The position numbers and the translations under genes are program-made. Shown piece after piece: positions 9,008-18,202 of a DNA stretch of 64,000 nucleotides. A model generated the notes under the pieces. That model saw only the letters and a program-made list of their open reading frames with translations, was not told where the DNA came from and did not search any database. The stretch spans positions 1 to 64,000 of the forward strand of contig NZ_JALBWV010000025.1 in assembly GCF_022678645.1 (NCBI RefSeq), given 5' to 3'. The first letter of the stretch is position 1; each line of letters opens with the position of its first letter. This stretch comes from Saccharopolyspora soli (GTDB lineage: Bacteria; Actinomycetota; Actinomycetes; Mycobacteriales; Pseudonocardiaceae).

Positions 9008-10107
9008 TGCGGACCTTCGACTACCCAGGAGGCGTGCACAACGCGACCCCACCGCGCGTCGTGTTCGGTCCGGGCAGCGCGGCTGGCCTGCGCGACGAGG
9101 TGGAGCGGCTGGGCGCCCAGCGCGCCCTCGTGGTCACGACACCGGGCCGGGTCGCGCTCGGCAACCGGATCGCCGCGCAGATCGGGGACCGCTGCGCGGG
9201 CCTGCTGCCCGAGGCGGTCTCCCAGGTGCCGATCGAGCTGGCCCGGCGCGGCCGCGACAAGGCCGCCAGCGCGGGCGCCGACTGCCTCGTCGCGGTGGGC
9301 GGCGGCGCGGCGACCGGGCTGTGCAAGGGCATCGCCTACGAGTCCGGCCTGCCGATCATCGCGGTGCCCACCACGTACTCGGGCTCGGAGATGACCGGGT
9401 TCTGCGGAATGACCATCGACGGCATCAAGCGCATGCACGAAAGCCTCGCCATGCGACCGTCCACAGTGGTCTACGACGCCGAACTGTCCCAGCAGCTCCC
9501 GCTGCCGATCAGCGCCGCGAGCGCGCTCAACGCGCTGGCGCACTGCGTCGACTCGGTCTACCTGCCTTCCATCAGCCCGCTGCTCGTCCCGGCCGCGGTC
9601 GAGGGCGCCCGCGTCGTCGCGAACGCGCTGCCCCGGCTGTCGTCCGCCCCGGACGACCTGGAAGTGCGCAACGAACTGCTCTACGGCGCCTACCTCGGCG
9701 GCGCCGCGCTCACCGGCGGTTTCGCGCTCCAGCACGCGATCGCGCACATGCTGGGCGGCAGCTTCGGCGTCGAGCACGGGGTCGCGCACGCGGTCGTGCT
9801 GCCCTACGTCACCGACCACCTCGTGCGCCGCGCGCCCGAACCGCTCGGCCGCATCGCCGACGCGATGGGCACGCCGGATCTCCCCGGCGCCATCTGGGAC
9901 CTCGCCGCCGATGCCGGGCTGCCGGTGCGCCTGACCGACGCCGGACTTGGACCCGGCGACCTCGAACGCGCCGTCGAGATCGCGACGACCGCCGAGGACC
10001 ACGACGATCCACGCCTCGCGGGCAACCCCGCCCCGGTGACCAAGGACGTCGTCGAGTCCATTTTGGACGCTGCGACGCGCGGAGACCGGCCAGGAGGCCG
10101 GTCATGA
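9007..10107 (+). CDS. Iron-type alcohol dehydrogenase, maleylacetate reductase-like
   Basis: The 366-residue protein belongs to the group III (iron-containing) alcohol dehydrogenases. It has VAVGGGAATG for cofactor binding, PTTYSGSEMT at about 121-130, and histidines of the metal site in ALAHCVDS and LQHAIAHMLGG. The closest recognised branch is maleylacetate reductase, which reduces maleylacetate to 3-oxoadipate with NAD(P)H. The start ATG overlaps the dehydratase stop (TGATG). No ring-cleavage dioxygenase is present in the window, so a different oxo-acid substrate is quite possible. Family is secure and substrate is not. Confidence 0.85.
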   Translation: MRTFDYPGGVHNATPPRVVFGPGSAAGLRDEVERLGAQRALVVTTPGRVALGNRIAAQIGDRCAGLLPEAVSQVPIELARRGRDKAASAGADCLVAVGGGAATGLCKGIAYESGLPIIAVPTTYSGSEMTGFCGMTIDGIKRMHESLAMRPSTVVYDAELSQQLPLPISAASALNALAHCVDSVYLPSISPLLVPAAVEGARVVANALPRLSSAPDDLEVRNELLYGAYLGGAALTGGFALQHAIAHMLGGSFGVEHGVAHAVVLPYVTDHLVRRAPEPLGRIADAMGTPDLPGAIWDLAADAGLPVRLTDAGLGPGDLERAVEIATTAEDHDDPRLAGNPAPVTKDVVESILDAATRGDRPGGRS

Positions 10108-11078
10108 AGATCATCATGATCGGCCAAGCCGCTGAGCACGAGGACGAACTGCGCTCTGGTTTGGACAGCCCACATCCGATCGTTTCCTGGCCCCGCGAAA
10201 CCGCGAACTCGGCCAGCCACGACGCCGAAATCGAACCCGACGACGTCGTGATCACGCTGCGCTGGTTTCGCGAAGATCGCGACGTGCCCCCGTTTCGGCT
10301 GCTGCACGTGCCAGGCGCCGGACTCGACGGGGTCGACCTCGCGGCCCTGCACCCCGAAACCATGGTGGCCAACGTCTTCGAGCACGAGATCCCGATCGCC
10401 GAGTTCGTCCTCGCCCGGCTCCTCGAATGGGAAATCCGGGCCGCGACGATGCAGGCAGCGTTCACCTCGGCCGACTGGCCGGAACAGTACCGGCACCGCA
10501 CCCCCCACGGTGAGATCCACGGGAAAACGCTCGGCATCATCGGCTACGGACGCATCGGCCGCGCGATCGCCGCCCGCGCGGCAGTCTTCGGCGTCCAAGT
10601 CGCCGCCGTCGACGACTTCGCCATACCTGACGACGTGGCCGAGCTGCTGCCCACCGAATCGCTGCCCGAGTTGTTGGCGCGCAGCGACTACGTGGTCGTC
10701 GCGTGCCCGCTGACCCCGGAAACGACCGGTCTCATCGACGCCGCCGCGCTTGCCACGATGCCGTCGCACGCAGTGCTGGTCAACATCTCCCGCGCCCCGA
10801 TCATCAACGAGGACGCCCTCTACGCGGCGCTGCGCGAAAAACGCATCGGCGGCGCGATCCTCGACGTCTGGTACCGCTACCCGACCACGTCCGACGATGT
10901 CGTCGCTCCGGCGACGCAACCGTTCTGGGATCTGCCCAACGCGTGGTGCACACCGCATTCCAGCGCTTGGACCCACCAGCTCCCGCACCGGCGGTACGCC
11001 GTCATCGCGGACAACATCAACCGACTGGTGGCTGGACAGCCGCCACGCAACCTCGTGCGAGCGAGATCGGCGCGCTGA
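10104..11078 (+). CDS. D-2-hydroxyacid dehydrogenase family protein
   Basis: The 324-residue protein has the two-domain NAD-dependent hydroxyacid dehydrogenase fold, with GYGRIG at 147-152. Catalytic Arg230 lies in NISRAP and His285 in TPHSS. The segment after ILDVW carries Tyr-Arg-Tyr-Pro instead of the usual Phe-Glu-x-Glu-Pro, so the normal catalytic Glu position is changed; this recalls the formate-dehydrogenase-like branch. Start ATG 10104 overlaps the previous stop by four bases and has AGGAGG six bases upstream. The longer in-frame opening from 9321 is a shadow of the gene before it. It probably oxidises or reduces a 2-hydroxy/2-oxo acid in this operon. Confidence 0.87.
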   Translation: MKIIMIGQAAEHEDELRSGLDSPHPIVSWPRETANSASHDAEIEPDDVVITLRWFREDRDVPPFRLLHVPGAGLDGVDLAALHPETMVANVFEHEIPIAEFVLARLLEWEIRAATMQAAFTSADWPEQYRHRTPHGEIHGKTLGIIGYGRIGRAIAARAAVFGVQVAAVDDFAIPDDVAELLPTESLPELLARSDYVVVACPLTPETTGLIDAAALATMPSHAVLVNISRAPIINEDALYAALREKRIGGAILDVWYRYPTTSDDVVAPATQPFWDLPNAWCTPHSSAWTHQLPHRRYAVIADNINRLVAGQPPRNLVRARSAR

Positions 11079-11111
11079 TCCCGCTCTGGTTCAGCTCAAG
11101 GAGGAGCGACC

Positions 11112-12452
11112 ATGGATGCGAACCTCGATCGAGAGGCGATCTGGGCTGAGTCCAGGCGGCGCCTCACCCCCGGCGCCGTGGTCGGCAGCCTCATCGAGTG
11201 GTACGACATCGCCGTGTACGGCCAGGCCGCCGCACTCGTCTTCAACACCCTGTTCTTCCCCAGCTTCTCCACCACCGCTGGACTGGTCGCCTCATTCGCC
11301 ACCTTCGGGGTCGGCTACTTCGCGCGACCGCTCGGCGCCATCATCTTCGGGCACCTCGGCGACAAGCACGGCCGCCGCGCGTCCCTCGTCGGCACCCTGG
11401 TGCTGATGGGCGCGGCCACCGTCGTCATCGGCTTGCTACCGACCTACCACACCGCGGGACTACTCGCCCCGGTACTGCTCGTGATCTGCCGACTCGTCCA
11501 GGGACTCGGCGTGGGCGCGGAATACGCGGGCGCGGTCATCATGGTCGCCGAGTTCGCCCCCGACAAACGCCGCGGCTACTTCGCCTCACTCCCCGCCAGC
11601 GGCGTGTTCCTCGGCATCGGCCTCGCCGCCGCCGTGACCGCCGCGGTATCCGCGCTACCTGAGCCGCAATTGTTGGCCTGGGGCTGGCGAATCCCATTCC
11701 TGCTCAGCTTCATCGTCGTCGGCATCGGACTCATGATCCGCCTCCGGGTCCCCGAATCACCCGTGTTCACCCAAATCAAGCAAGCCAGGGCACGCACCAG
11801 GTTGCCGCTCGCCACGATGCTCAAGGTCGTCCCGAGGCGGTTCCTGCTCGCGATGGTCGCCAACGGCGTGCTCGCGTTCAACATCTACGTGGTCCAGACC
11901 TACTCGCTGAGCTACCTCGCCAGCAAACACGTCTCGAAGAGCGTCGCACTGGTGGCGCTGCTCTTCGGCTGCGCGGTAGGCGCCGCGGCCATCCCGATCA
12001 TCGGCAAGCTGTCCGACCGCAGCGGCCGCAAACCCGCGTACCTCGTGGTCAGCGCCGTGTGCGCGCTCGTACCGTTCCCCTTCTTCTGGCTGCTCGACAC
12101 CCGCAACGCGGTGCTGATCCTGATCGCGTTCGGGCTCGCGTTCGGCAGCTGCCTGGCCATGTTCGGCTCGCAAGCCGCCTACTACGTCGAACTGTTCCCC
12201 GCCGCCTACCGGTTCAGCGGCTTCGCCCTCGCCCGCGAGATCCCCGGCGCCGCGCTGGCCGGGCCCGCACCGGTGATCGCGGTCGGACTCGTCACGCTCG
12301 CCTCCGGTTCGCCGATCCTCCTCGCAGCAGCGATGGCGATCGTCGCCGCAGCCGGATTCGTCGCGGTACTCGCGCTACCGGAAACCCGCGGCATCCCGCT
12401 AGCCGACCCCACCAAGACGCTGAACGTCACCGTCCCCACCGCCGAACGCTGA
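11112..12452 (+). CDS. MFS transporter, metabolite:H+ symporter (MHS) type
   Basis: The 446-residue membrane protein has about 12 predicted helices and MFS signatures: GSLIEWYDIAVYG at the first helix, GHLGDKHGRR between helices 2 and 3, and CRLVQGLGVGAEYAGA. These features place it with the MHS symporters (ProP, KgtP and ShiA relatives) that import carboxylates and zwitterions with protons. AAGGAGG lies nine bases before ATG 11112. As the last gene of the dehydratase operon it most likely imports the operon's acid substrate. Confidence 0.9.
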   Translation: MDANLDREAIWAESRRRLTPGAVVGSLIEWYDIAVYGQAAALVFNTLFFPSFSTTAGLVASFATFGVGYFARPLGAIIFGHLGDKHGRRASLVGTLVLMGAATVVIGLLPTYHTAGLLAPVLLVICRLVQGLGVGAEYAGAVIMVAEFAPDKRRGYFASLPASGVFLGIGLAAAVTAAVSALPEPQLLAWGWRIPFLLSFIVVGIGLMIRLRVPESPVFTQIKQARARTRLPLATMLKVVPRRFLLAMVANGVLAFNIYVVQTYSLSYLASKHVSKSVALVALLFGCAVGAAAIPIIGKLSDRSGRKPAYLVVSAVCALVPFPFFWLLDTRNAVLILIAFGLAFGSCLAMFGSQAAYYVELFPAAYRFSGFALAREIPGAALAGPAPVIAVGLVTLASGSPILLAAAMAIVAAAGFVAVLALPETRGIPLADPTKTLNVTVPTAER

Positions 12453-12650
12453 CGTCTCGCCCGAACTCGCCCCCTGCCCAGGCGGATCCGTGATGTGGTG
12501 TCAAGATCACTAGCAGAGGCCCTTCCCATGCCCCGCACCAGGACCACGGACAGGCTCTTAGTCGCTGAGAGATGGCGATGGTGCACGCACCTTTTCGAGT
12601 TGTTCCGCGGCTGTGATTGCCCTTGAGCGCATTCATATTCGACTGATTCC

Positions 12651-13100
12651 TCAACGGTGGCAGGCGTCGATCAAGCCTTGGATTCTGATCTTCGTCATGC
12701 CGTGGACCGCGTTCAGGATTCGATCGGCTGTATCGCGTTCGGTGCCGTCCAGAAGCTCACCCAGTGCTGTGGGCATGACCTGCCATGTGACGCCGAACCG
12801 GTCGGTCAACGAGCCGCCAGGCCCCTCCTGACCTCCGTCGGTGAGTCCTGCCCATACCGCGTCTATTTCCTCCTGCGTGCCGCATTCGACATACAGGGAG
12901 ATGGCTGGGCTGAAGGCAAGTGGCGATTCGCCGTTGAATGCGATGTGACGCTGTCCGGCCAGGTCGAAGACAACGGTTGTGACCCGGCCGTCCGGCGCGC
13001 GCTGTACGTCGATGATCTCGGAGTCGACGAAGATCCCGGTGTAGTGGTTGGCGGCCTCCTCGGCCTGACCGTCGAACCACAGGAAGGTGCTCAATTGCAT
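12651..13100 (-). CDS. VOC family protein, PhnB-like
   Basis: The 149-residue protein matches the PhnB/3-demethylubiquinone-methyltransferase-like branch of the vicinal oxygen chelate superfamily. It has an opening LSTFLWFDGQAEEAANHY, a central FNGESPLAFSPAISLYV and a closing SLTDRFGVTWQVMP. Most such proteins have no proven activity and some confer resistance to small molecules. It lies 24 bases downstream of the FAD monooxygenase on the same strand and may be cotranscribed with it. Confidence 0.85.
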   Translation of the reverse strand: MQLSTFLWFDGQAEEAANHYTGIFVDSEIIDVQRAPDGRVTTVVFDLAGQRHIAFNGESPLAFSPAISLYVECGTQEEIDAVWAGLTDGGQEGPGGSLTDRFGVTWQVMPTALGELLDGTERDTADRILNAVHGMTKIRIQGLIDACHR

Positions 13101-13124
13101 GCCTCTGCTCCTCGGCTTCGCGTA

Positions 13125-14354
13125 TCAGCGGTGTGCGAGTGCTGCGTAATCCTTGAGCCGGACGGTGTTGGCGACGTTTTCCATGCCTCGGTGGGCCAGG
13201 CGTTTCGGCAGGTACGGCAGGATCCGGACGGACTGGTTGCGCAGCCAGAGTTGCGCGCGCGAGTCCGGCATCAGCCCGCCATCTCCTGCGCCACGGGCGA
13301 ACTCGTGAGCTCGGTTGACGAACTCGCGCATCTCTTGTTCGTAGCGGGCGTAGCCGAGGTGGTGGTCACCGTCGGCCGCGGCGAGTTCTCCGGCGAGGAT
13401 GTACGCGCCGACCAGGGCAAGACTGGTGCCGATTCCCGACATCGGCGAGGCGCAGTAGCCAGCGTCCCCGAGCAGCACCGCGCGGCGGTGTGACCAGCTG
13501 TCCATCTGAACCTGGCTGACCCGGTCGAAGTAGAAGTCCGGCGCGTCCCAGATGGCGGACAGCATCCGAGGGATCTCCCAGCCCTCACCGGCGAAGCTGT
13601 GCGCCACGATTCGCTTCTGCTCGTCGACGTCATGCCTGTCGTACTTCTGGGGTGCCAAGCGCCAGAAGAACCCGGCCAACGTCTTTCCCGGCTCGGGCAA
13701 GGGAGCAAGACCGGCCGTTCTGCCCGCACGGCCCGTCCCTCCGGGCATCGTGTACATCAGCTGCCAGCCGTCGAGGTCCAACGTGGTGCTGGTGGTGAAC
13801 AGCGACACGTAGCAGCCCAGGTCGCGGATGTAGCGCTGCTCCGGCCCGAACACCAGTCGGCGGACGTTGGAGTGCACCCCGTCCGCGCCGACCAGCAGAT
13901 CGAATCGCCGTGCGCGACCCGCCTCGAACTCGATATGGACGCCGTGCTCGTCCTGCTCGACCGCAGTGATCGAATCGCCGAAGACGTACTCGACGTCGTC
14001 ACGGGTTGCCTCGTAGAGGATCCGCGCGAGATCGGTGCGACGAATCGCCATTTCGGCGATGGGTCCACCGGAATCTCCGAACACCTCAGTGCTCAGCGTC
14101 GCAACCCGTTTGCCGGTGCGGTCGACGAACGCCATGCCGTGTGCTCCGGTGTGCGCCTGCCGGACCTGAGCAACGATGCCCGTCCGCTCGGCCACCGTCC
14201 GAGCCGTTCCGCGGATGTCGACGGCGTGGCCACCGCTACGGGGCTCGGGGGCGCGCTCCACCACAGTTGGATGGAACCCGAACCTGTGCAGCCAGTACGC
14301 CAGGGCCGGTCCCGCGATCCCGGCACCGGAAACGAGGATGCTGCGGCTCTGCAT
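13125..14354 (-). CDS. FAD-dependent monooxygenase (PHBH/aromatic hydroxylase type)
   Basis: The 409-residue flavoprotein has an N-terminal dinucleotide fold (SGAGIAGPALAYWL, about residues 7-20), the LLVGADGVHSNVR motif and the second FAD motif VLLGDAGYC. Enzymes of this group insert one oxygen atom into small molecules, including aromatic compounds and antibiotics such as tetracyclines. Start ATG 14354-14352 has AAGGAGG in good position; an upstream TTG opening is rejected. It is divergent from the GntR-TetR regulator at 14602, whose domain type often guards a drug-modifying or efflux gene. Self-protection is a reasonable but unproven role. Confidence 0.88.
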   Translation of the reverse strand: MQSRSILVSGAGIAGPALAYWLHRFGFHPTVVERAPEPRSGGHAVDIRGTARTVAERTGIVAQVRQAHTGAHGMAFVDRTGKRVATLSTEVFGDSGGPIAEMAIRRTDLARILYEATRDDVEYVFGDSITAVEQDEHGVHIEFEAGRARRFDLLVGADGVHSNVRRLVFGPEQRYIRDLGCYVSLFTTSTTLDLDGWQLMYTMPGGTGRAGRTAGLAPLPEPGKTLAGFFWRLAPQKYDRHDVDEQKRIVAHSFAGEGWEIPRMLSAIWDAPDFYFDRVSQVQMDSWSHRRAVLLGDAGYCASPMSGIGTSLALVGAYILAGELAAADGDHHLGYARYEQEMREFVNRAHEFARGAGDGGLMPDSRAQLWLRNQSVRILPYLPKRLAHRGMENVANTVRLKDYAALAHR

Positions 14355-14469
14355 CGGTCCTCCTTGCTTGTCGTCGTGGTCCGGAGCCCGCCGTGAGCGG
14401 TGGCGTACCGGACCGAGATGGATCGGATGACGATCGATGCGTGCACATGGCCGCACGCGTACGCCGTAT

Positions 14470-14487
14470 CTTGTTTCGAGAACAAAG
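14470..14487. promoter_or_regulatory. Inverted repeat in the monooxygenase/regulator intergenic region
   Basis: CTTGTTTCGAGAACAAAG is an imperfect palindrome about 115 bases upstream of the monooxygenase start. It lies in an AT-rich stretch and could be an operator for the divergent gene pair. Confidence 0.4.
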
Positions 14488-14531
14488 TATCGCCATACTA
14501 TGTGCTGTTCAATCGGCATATTGGAGAATTC

Positions 14532-14562
14532 GTACTAGTACATTTAAGAAGTCGACTAGTAC
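14532..14562. promoter_or_regulatory. Tandem CTAGTAC operator candidates
   Basis: A perfect palindrome GTACTAGTAC lies at 14532-14541, and a second partial copy, CGACTAGTAC, at 14553-14562. The two are 21 bases apart, two helical turns, and lie 40-70 bases upstream of the GntR-TetR start. Symmetric GTAC/CTAG sites are typical of GntR-family operators in actinomycetes. Autoregulation by the downstream protein is inferred. Confidence 0.6.
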
Positions 14563-14601
14563 ACTGGCTCGTCGAGCATCGCACTGTCGGACAGGGGAAC
14601 C

Positions 14602-15603
14602 ATGTCATCGACGCAGCGGCCAAGTCCGCCGTACCGAGTGATCGCCGCGGAGATCCGTGCCCGGATCGAGAGGGGTGATCTCAGACCCGGAGATCGGGTG
14701 CCCTCCATCCGGCAGATCGCCCAGCGTTGGGGCGTGGCAGTCGCAACCGCGACCCGGGCAGCGGCGGTCCTCCGCGAGGAAGGGTTGGTCGAACCGAGGG
14801 TCGGTGCAGGCACCGTGGTCAGTGCCAGCGCACACGGCAGTCACGAGCTGCCTGCCAAGCAGGCCACGCCCGAGATGCCTACGGCAGCGGAACTTCACGG
14901 GCCCGGACCCGCCGAGCAGTCGGCGAAACGGACGCGGCTGTTGCAGGCGGCCATCATGGTCGCCGACACCGAGGGGCTCGACGCGGTGTCGATGCGGCGA
15001 CTTGCCGCCCACTTGGGCGTCGGCCCGATGTCGTTGTACCGAAACGTCGCGAACAAGGAAGAACTGCTGATGCAGATGGCCGACAGCGCTTTCGGTGAGA
15101 TCGTCCTCCCCCGAGAAGGGCCAGAAGGCTGGCGCGCCAAACTCGAACTGATCGCCCGCGAGGAGTGGAAACTGTCCCGGCGACATCTCTGGCTTCCCAA
15201 AGTTGTCTCGTTCACCCGGCCGCTCCTCGCGCCGAACATGATGGCGCACACCGAGTGGACACTCCGCGCGCTCGGCGGACTCGGCCTGTCGATGGCCACC
15301 CGGATGCGCGAAGCGCTCACCATTCACGCGCTCGTCCTCACCGCTGCCGCATCCCTGGCAGAAGAAGTCGACGCCGAACAGCGCACAGGTATCACGCTCG
15401 ACCAGTGGCGGGCAACGCAACGGGAGCAAGCACGAAAACTCCCCGACCGCACAAAATTCCCGCTCCTGGCGGAAGTCCCAGGAGGGACAGCTGAAGATCT
15501 CAATCGATTGTTCGAATACGGTCTCGCTCGGCATCTCGACGGATTTGCCGCCCTAATCGCCGACAGTTCGAATAGCGAGCCGCGGCGAGGTCCCGACAAT
15601 TGA
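14602..15603 (+). CDS. GntR-TetR fusion transcriptional regulator
   Basis: The 333-residue protein carries two DNA-binding modules. A GntR winged helix (about residues 10-75; GDRVPSIRQIAQRWGV and GLVEPRVGAGTVV) is followed by a linker. A TetR/AcrR helix-turn-helix comes next (about 105-155; SMRRLAAHLGVGPMSLYRNVANKEELL), then a tetracycline-repressor-type C-terminal domain to about 330. This architecture occurs in actinomycetes next to drug-inactivating monooxygenases or exporters. It is divergent from the FAD monooxygenase at 13125-14354, which is the likely target. Two palindromic sites precede it. Confidence 0.9.
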   Translation: MSSTQRPSPPYRVIAAEIRARIERGDLRPGDRVPSIRQIAQRWGVAVATATRAAAVLREEGLVEPRVGAGTVVSASAHGSHELPAKQATPEMPTAAELHGPGPAEQSAKRTRLLQAAIMVADTEGLDAVSMRRLAAHLGVGPMSLYRNVANKEELLMQMADSAFGEIVLPREGPEGWRAKLELIAREEWKLSRRHLWLPKVVSFTRPLLAPNMMAHTEWTLRALGGLGLSMATRMREALTIHALVLTAAASLAEEVDAEQRTGITLDQWRATQREQARKLPDRTKFPLLAEVPGGTAEDLNRLFEYGLARHLDGFAALIADSSNSEPRRGPDN

Positions 15604-16459
15604 TCGACATCAGATCCTTTGGGAACGCAGCAGCACTTTGCGCTGCCCCGGTCGGTACCCGCCACGCCTGGTCAGCACGGTGCGGATTACGACCCGGACC
15701 TGCACGGCACATCTTGATCGTTGAGCCCGACGATTCCGGCGATACTCGTGCCCTCCCGACGTTGCGCAAACATCCAACGCGCTTGGCCTGCTGTGGCGGG
15801 GTCCAGCTCCAATCGCTGCAACCGGTGACCCCACTGTGCGTGTGCTTGGTTCGGGTGCGGGCAGCATCAACCAGCCGTTGCCCATGCGGCGGCCGACCGC
15901 CACTTCCCGCCTGCGAGACCTTCTCCAACGAGACGGGCCAAGCAACATCCAGTGACACCCATCACGTCCGCCCATTCAGCTCATCCGCCGTCGAGGACAC
16001 CGAGCAGCGAGGCTCCTCTTCCCGCTCGCCCGGCCAGCTGACGCGGAACCACCAACTGGGAGCTGCAGGCCCGACCCCAAGACCGAGCTCTCTCCGATCA
16101 GTTCAAAGAAGTGGAGCAAGACCAGTGACCTGCCGCAAAACACGTCGTGAGCACCCGAAATCCGGGCGGGGACGACATCGGCGGCCGGCTACCTCAACCC
16201 CGTTTGCATCGCCCTGTCCGCAACCCCCTTCGCCTGGACGGATCTTGTGCGACACCTGCGGGCAGAAGCCGGACCTCACCAACCACGAACCCAGGGGCCG
16301 ACCCCTCGCACAGGGGCGGTCCTTCCGCGCGCTGACGATCCACCCCGTCCACCCCCTAGCCCTCAACGACGGGATGCAGGATACTGCATACAATCTGGCG
16401 ACTGAGATCGCTGGTGCTTGCAGAGAACGGACGAACGGCCCCTAGGGAGGATCCGGACC
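15604..16459. other. Long intergenic region before oxc
   Basis: No recognisable gene. A plus-strand frame stays open for 281 codons (15600-16445), but its peptide is rich in Pro, Arg and Ser, shows no domain, and has no ribosome binding site. The last 90 bases contain the likely oxc promoter and an inverted repeat. Confidence 0.5.
16374..16394 (+). promoter_or_regulatory. Operator-promoter candidate of oxc
   Basis: ATGCAG and CTGCAT form a perfect inverted repeat with a four-base spacer (16374-16389), overlapping a good -10-like hexamer TACAAT (16389-16394) about 65 bases before the oxc start. A repressor binding here would block the promoter. GntR/FCD regulators often use such sites; the regulator itself is not in view. 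Confidence 0.5.
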
Positions 16460-18190
16460 ATGACGGACGCTGTCACAAAGGCCACGGAAGCGGAGGGGGA
16501 CGACACGGCTGCCCTGACGGACGGGATCCACCTGGTCGTCGACGCGCTGAAGTTGAACAGGGTCGAGACGATCTACGGTGTCGTCGGCATCCCCATCACG
16601 GACCTGGCGCGCCTGGCACAGTCCTCCGGGATCCGCTACATCGGATTCCGGCACGAGAGCGACGCGGCGCATGCGGCCGCGGCGGCCGGGTTCCTGACGC
16701 AGAAGGCGGGGATCTGCCTGACGGTCTCCGCGCCGGGCTTCCTCAACGGCCTGGTCGGACTCGCGAACGCCACCACCAACTGCTTCCCGATGGTGCAGAT
16801 CTCCGGCTCCAGCGAGCGGCACATCGTGGACCTGCAGCGCGGTGACTACGAGGAGATGGACCAGCTGGCGGTCGCCAAGCAGTTCTGCAAGGCGGCGTAC
16901 CGGGTGTCGCGGGCGGAGGACATCGGGCGGGGCATCGCGCGGGCGATCCGTACGGCGGTGAGCGGTCGGCCGGGCGGTGTGTACCTGGACATCCCGGCGG
17001 CGGTGCTGGGCGAGATCCTCGACAAGGAGAAGGGCGAGAAGTCCCTGTGGGAGGTCGTGGATCCCGCGCCGAAGCAGATACCCGATTCGGCGGCCGTGGA
17101 CCGGGCGATCGAGCTGCTGGCCAGCGCGGAGCGGCCGCTGATCGTGCTCGGGAAGGGCGCGGCGTACGCGCGGGCCGATGAGGCGATCCGGCAGTTCGTG
17201 GAGTCGAGCGGGATTCCGTACGTGCCCATGTCGATGGCCAAGGGGCTGCTGCCGGACGACCACCCGCAGTCGGCGGCGACCGCGCGGTCGCTGGCACTGA
17301 AGCAGGCGGACGTCGTGCTGCTGGTCGGGGCGCGGCTGAACTGGCTGCTCGGGCACGGGGATGCGCCGCAGTGGAACCCGGACGCGAAGTTCATCCAGGT
17401 CGACATCGCGGCGAACGAGATGGACTCCAACCAGCCGATCGCCGCCCCGCTGGTCGGCGACATCGGCTCGGTGATGGACGCGCTGGTGGAGCGGACGAAA
17501 CCCGGGCAGATCGCGGCGCCTTCCGCGTGGCGGGAGGAGCTGGGCGAGAAGTCCGCGGCGAACGTGGCGAAGATGGCCAAGCGGCTGGAGGCGGCGAAGA
17601 CCGCGCAGCCGATGAAGTTCCTGGGCGCACTCCAAGCCATCCGCGACGTGATCGCCGAGCACCCGGAGGCGTACGTCGTCAACGAGGGCGCCAACGCCCT
17701 TGACCTGGCCCGCAATACGATCCCGATGGCCGTGCCGCGGCACCGGTTGGACTCCGGCACGTGGGGCGTGATGGGCATCGGCATGGGCTACGCCATCGCG
17801 GCCGCGGTGGAGACGGGGCAGCCGGTGATCGCCATCGAGGGCGATTCGGCGTTCGGCTTCTCCGGCATGGAGGCCGAGGTCATCACCCGCTACGACCTGC
17901 CGGTGATCACGCTGGTGCTCAACAACAGCGGCGTGTACCGCGGTGACGATGCCTCCCCGTCGGGCGACCCAGCGCCTACGTACCTGCGGGCGCGGCACGA
18001 CGTCCTCATGCAGGCGTTCGGCGGTACGGGATACCAGGCCACGACCCCCGACCAGGTCGGCGAGATGCTGCGGAAGGCCCTCGCGGAGGGCAAGCCAGCG
18101 CTGATCGACTGCGTCATCGACCCGGCGGACGGCACCGAGTCCGGCAACATCAAACACCTCAACCCGAAGGGCCTCACCTCGAAGAAGTGA
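16460..18190 (+). CDS. oxc: Oxalyl-CoA decarboxylase
   Basis: The 576-residue thiamine-diphosphate enzyme decarboxylates oxalyl-CoA to formyl-CoA. N-terminal pyrimidine-binding domain: VETIYGVVGIPITDLARLAQ and RHESDAAHAAAAAGF. The C-terminal cofactor motif runs from GDSAFGFSGMEAEV to LNNSGVYRGD. Length and sequence fit bacterial Oxc closely. Start ATG 16460 has GGGAGG nine bases upstream. No formyl-CoA:oxalate CoA-transferase (frc) lies in the window, so the partner must be elsewhere. The gene has its own promoter and terminator and looks like a single-gene unit; base choice seems more Streptomyces-like than its neighbours, hinting at acquisition. Confidence 0.95.
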   Translation: MTDAVTKATEAEGDDTAALTDGIHLVVDALKLNRVETIYGVVGIPITDLARLAQSSGIRYIGFRHESDAAHAAAAAGFLTQKAGICLTVSAPGFLNGLVGLANATTNCFPMVQISGSSERHIVDLQRGDYEEMDQLAVAKQFCKAAYRVSRAEDIGRGIARAIRTAVSGRPGGVYLDIPAAVLGEILDKEKGEKSLWEVVDPAPKQIPDSAAVDRAIELLASAERPLIVLGKGAAYARADEAIRQFVESSGIPYVPMSMAKGLLPDDHPQSAATARSLALKQADVVLLVGARLNWLLGHGDAPQWNPDAKFIQVDIAANEMDSNQPIAAPLVGDIGSVMDALVERTKPGQIAAPSAWREELGEKSAANVAKMAKRLEAAKTAQPMKFLGALQAIRDVIAEHPEAYVVNEGANALDLARNTIPMAVPRHRLDSGTWGVMGIGMGYAIAAAVETGQPVIAIEGDSAFGFSGMEAEVITRYDLPVITLVLNNSGVYRGDDASPSGDPAPTYLRARHDVLMQAFGGTGYQATTPDQVGEMLRKALAEGKPALIDCVIDPADGTESGNIKHLNPKGLTSKK

Positions 18191-18202
18191 GCCCTGCCCG
18201 AC

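Noticed and set aside
15600..16445. Open plus-strand frame of 281 codons before oxc
   Set aside because: Peptide is Pro/Arg/Ser-rich with no recognisable fold, no ribosome binding site, and it runs through the oxc promoter; GC-rich DNA often stays open by chance.
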